From: Rhynchospora pubera
Taxonomy: Eukaryota; Streptophyta; Magnoliopsida; Poales; Cyperaceae
DNA length: 64,000 nt
Direction of reading: 5' to 3'
Assembly (NCBI GenBank): GCA_028095005.1
Contig: CM051463.1
Span: 5,254,295 to 5,318,294 of the forward strand
Both the position numbers and the translations under genes were made by a program. The notes under the pieces are model-generated. The model was not told where the DNA came from. It worked only from the letters and a program-made list of their open reading frames with translations, and made no database searches. Positions within the stretch are counted from its first letter, which is position 1. Every line of letters starts with the position of its first letter. Shown piece after piece: positions 62,558-64,000 of this stretch.

Positions 62558-64000
62558 TCAGCAACAAGTCAAGCCGCAACAACTTTCACAGGCGCATTGC
62601 AGTAGACGTCGCAGGTAGTTCTGTTTCAATGCCAATGGTGCTTTCTCCTAATTATATCAACGAGTCAAAATTCATGCACTTTAGACTGATTAATCAGGTT
62701 CCGATCATACAACATACCAAGTAATATGAAAAAAAGGGAAGGAATTAAAATAGAAAAGGAAATATTTATTCGAATAATTTCCTCGATATCGAGAACCAAG
62801 TCTTGATCTAATGATAAAAAATAATGCATTTTGAGTGAAAGATCGTAGATTCGAAACATGTTTGGTGAATTTTTTATAGACATTTAATTCAAAAATAAGT
62901 GGGAAAACTTGATCCCAATTTATCATAAAAAACAAAAATCATGGATATCAGTTATGGTCTTTTCAAAACACGACAAAAAATCTGCCCCATATTACAAGGG
63001 GATAAACAAGCAGATAATGCTTTTGAAATTTTTGAAAAAGGCAATGACAACAGCCTAATACTTACAATGCCAATTTTTACTAAATCCTTTACTATTGAGG
63101 CTGATGCTAATGATGTGGGAATAGGAGCAGTGCTAATGCAAAATATAAGATCCATAGCATTCAAGAGTTTAGAGGTCAAGAATAAAGGGTTATCAAATAT
63201 GAGAAAGAGCTTTTGGCTAGATTAATTGATGTGCAGAAGTTGAGGCATTATCTGGTGGGAAAACTTTTTGTGATTAAAACTTAGTAAATCAGCTTGAAGT
63301 ATCTATTAGAACAATGGATACACCATGTGATGCAACACAAGAGGCTTTGCAAATTATTGGACCTAGATTATACTATTGAATATTCAATTAGAAAACAAGA
63401 TTGCAGAGGGTGCACAAACAAATTGATGATGCTGACAACACCAATGAAGAACTAGCAGCTGTCATTGAATTGATGCCTAACTGGCAAGAACAACTGAAGC
63501 ACAACTATATAATGAAGATGACTGGATTGAATTGGATCACTGGACTATACCATGCACAATGGCCTCATAAGATACAAATGTGTTACTGTGTTAGGAAAGC
63601 ACTCAATTGGAGGACAAGACTGATCAAGGACGTCCCGACTCATCGAAGTCAACACCAAACATATCTGAATTCCATGGATCCATAGTGATCCCAACTCGAT
63701 CAACTCATGATCCAAACAAGAACCTAATTTCTAAAAATTGTGATTAAATTAAAATTCATCATCTTTTATTGTTTCTTAAACGTCCCTCTAGTTAAGGTCG
63801 AAATTTTTAGAAAAGAATTATTAAATTTTTATCATATTACACTATTGTTAAATGCCACAAGCATTAATTTTGAAGCTCCGGATTAATTTGCAATATATCA
63901 ATCAAGTTCTCTATAAAGTTATCCACGGACCTGCATATTGGATAAAGCATTTGTTTCTTCAGCAACCGACGGAAAAGAAACGGAACACTCAGCGGCTGAA
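62558..64000 (-). CDS. small secreted cysteine-rich peptide, copy 2 (5'-truncated by window)
   Basis: Minus strand: partial exon 1 64000-63931 ending ATGCAG|GTCCGTG, exon 2 62647-62558 with acceptor AATTAG|GAG and TGA stop, phase 0 as in copy 1. The visible exon 1 part (SAAECSVSFPSVAEETNALS) aligns with SAAEIECS..TEETNALS of copy 1. Exon 2 has ALKQNYLRRLL and then C-A-C-E-S-C-C-G-L-T-C-C, six cysteines in the spacing C-x-C-x2-CC-x3-CC, against four in copy 1. The start and signal peptide lie outside the window. The 1.28-kb intron holds a decayed Gypsy fragment and a SINE-like piece. Family not recognised. Confidence 0.6.
62795..62890 (+). mobile_element. tRNA-related SINE-like fragment
   Basis: Same layout and partial identity as the 6.9-kb copy in opposite orientation: AAGTCTTGATCTAATGA, then GAGTGAAAGATCGTAGATTCGAAAC with a B-box-like GATTCGAAAC. 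Lies in the intron of peptide gene 2. Confidence 0.45.
62941..63680 (+). pseudogene. Ty3/Gypsy RNase H relic
   Basis: The first frame (62941-63225) matches the start of Gypsy RNase H: PIFTKSFTIEADANDVGIGA, VLMQ and NKGLSNM. Other frames continue with LRHYLVGKLFVIKT near 63240-63282 and SLKYLLEQ, LLDLDYTIEYS near 63295-63400. At least two frame changes and in-frame stops break it. No LTR, reverse transcriptase or integrase nearby, so it is a dead fragment in the peptide gene 2 intron. Confidence 0.8.

Overview
This window is nuclear DNA of a flowering plant, most likely a eudicot. Genes carry many short exons with GT..AG introns, the intergenic DNA is AT-rich, and there are plant-type Copia, Gypsy, Mutator-like (MULE), CACTA, hAT and Tourist-like elements. 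I cannot name the species. Exon models were built by eye from splice sites, reading-frame phase and family conservation.

Layout. (1) 0.9-5.1 kb, minus strand: a complete nine-exon gene for a DUF547 protein with an N-terminal MIP1-type leucine zipper. (2) 5.6-34 kb: a gene-poor stretch made of MITEs, foldback elements, tRNA-related SINE-like pieces, microsatellites, a small GRF zinc-finger gene in a probable transposon context (about 17 kb), a Gypsy-type LTR fragment (28.6 kb) and a 1.8-kb solo Copia LTR with a perfect 5-bp target duplication (30.5-32.3 kb). (3) 34.3-48.6 kb: two tandem, intact eight-exon serine carboxypeptidase-like (SCPL) genes on the plus strand. A nearly pristine 4.9-kb Copia retrotransposon on the minus strand sits between them and has landed in the promoter of the second gene. 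(4) 49.2-50.5 kb: a degenerate MULE holding a frameshifted transposase remnant. (5) 51.1-64 kb, minus strand: two paralogous two-exon genes for small secreted cysteine-rich peptides. The intron of the first (6.9 kb) is filled by a CACTA element nested in a CACTA-type MITE, next to a MULE-type foldback. The CACTA carries pieces of a host long-chain acyl-CoA synthetase gene. The second peptide gene has a decayed Gypsy RNase H fragment in its intron and runs off the window end. A lone copy of SCPL exon 6 lies between the two peptide genes.

How it fits together. The order SCPL - peptide - SCPL remnant - peptide suggests that a unit of one SCPL gene plus one opposing peptide gene was duplicated, with later loss of most of the third SCPL copy. 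The peptide genes are the best candidates for something undescribed: a signal peptide, a conserved acidic propeptide-like stretch, a basic RR site, and Cys-rich C-termini that differ between the copies. I found no CRISPR array, bacterial-type operon, rRNA gene or canonical tRNA gene.
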